A stretch of DNA of 5,278 nucleotides from an uncultured Bacilli bacterium. Its GTDB lineage: Bacteria; Bacillota_I; Bacilli_A; RF39; UBA660. Shown piece after piece: positions 5,248 to 5,278 of this stretch; position 1 is the stretch's first letter, and every line of letters starts with the position of its first letter. Under the pieces are notes generated by a model. It did no database searches, was not told the origin of the DNA, and saw only the letters and a program-made list of their open reading frames with translations. The stretch spans positions 1 through 5,278 of the forward strand of contig CANQHT010000080.1 of NCBI GenBank assembly GCA_947623705.1. Reading direction: 5' to 3'. The position numbers were made by a program, and so were the translations under genes.

Positions 5248-5278
5248 GCAATCAAGGAGACACGCGCACCCATAGCGC
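5248..5278 (+). ncRNA. 5' end of a structured leader or RNA gene, cut by the window edge
   Basis: The predicted transcript begins near 5248, passes AAGGAGA (5254-5260), then turns GC-rich: 13 of the last 18 bases are G or C, unlike anything else in the window. GCGC (5264-5267) can pair with GCGC (5275-5278) around ACCCATA. AAGGAG looks like a ribosome site, but no ATG, GTG or TTG follows within the window, so a directly downstream start is not seen. It could be the head of an untranslated leader or of a stable RNA gene. It does not look like a tRNA start, and I cannot assign a family. Confidence 0.35.

Noticed and set aside
5254..5278. Start of a protein gene behind AAGGAGA
   Set aside because: No ATG, GTG or TTG follows before the window ends; only an ATA occurs, at a poor distance of 12 bases.
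5248..5278. tRNA gene start
   Set aside because: The bases after the first possible acceptor strand do not show a D-arm pattern (no AG...GG loop), so a tRNA is not supported.

Overview
The window is strongly AT-rich. Tryptophan is always read from TGG and the genes end in TAA, so the standard bacterial code fits. Strong sigma-A-type promoters, Shine-Dalgarno sites resembling AAGGAGGTGAT and U-tract hairpin terminators point to a low-GC Bacillota or a related gut lineage still using the standard code. The large exported protein carries carbohydrate-binding modules typical of gut and mucosal bacteria. The taxonomic placement is inference from composition and gene content only.

Layout. Bases 1-119 hold a short AT-rich tandem repeat and a plus-strand terminator, probably for a gene ending left of the window. 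Bases 120-821 (minus strand) encode an AlkD-family DNA alkylation repair protein. Bases 822-983 are a divergent promoter region with mirrored -35 boxes and other inverted repeats. Bases 984-5015 (plus strand) encode one 1343-residue exported, membrane-anchored multidomain protein. A clear terminator follows at 5021-5055. The last stretch contains no convincing gene, but ends in a near-consensus promoter that starts a transcript with an abruptly GC-rich 5' end, cut off by the window edge.

The large protein is the most interesting content. Its order is: N-terminal hydrophobic signal or anchor; NPCBM-type carbohydrate-binding module; helical region; transglutaminase-like core with a candidate Cys514/His540/Asp561 triad; TPR-like helices; two beta-rich segments; F5/8 type C (discoidin) domain; two tandem Ig-like repeats; a long Asn/Thr/Ser stalk; C-terminal membrane helix with a KRRK tail and no LPXTG motif. 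I infer a cell-surface enzyme that binds glycans and displays a cysteine-dependent transglutaminase or protease-like domain. Its substrate cannot be read from the sequence. The repair gene and the surface protein share only an intergenic region, and there is no evidence that they work together.
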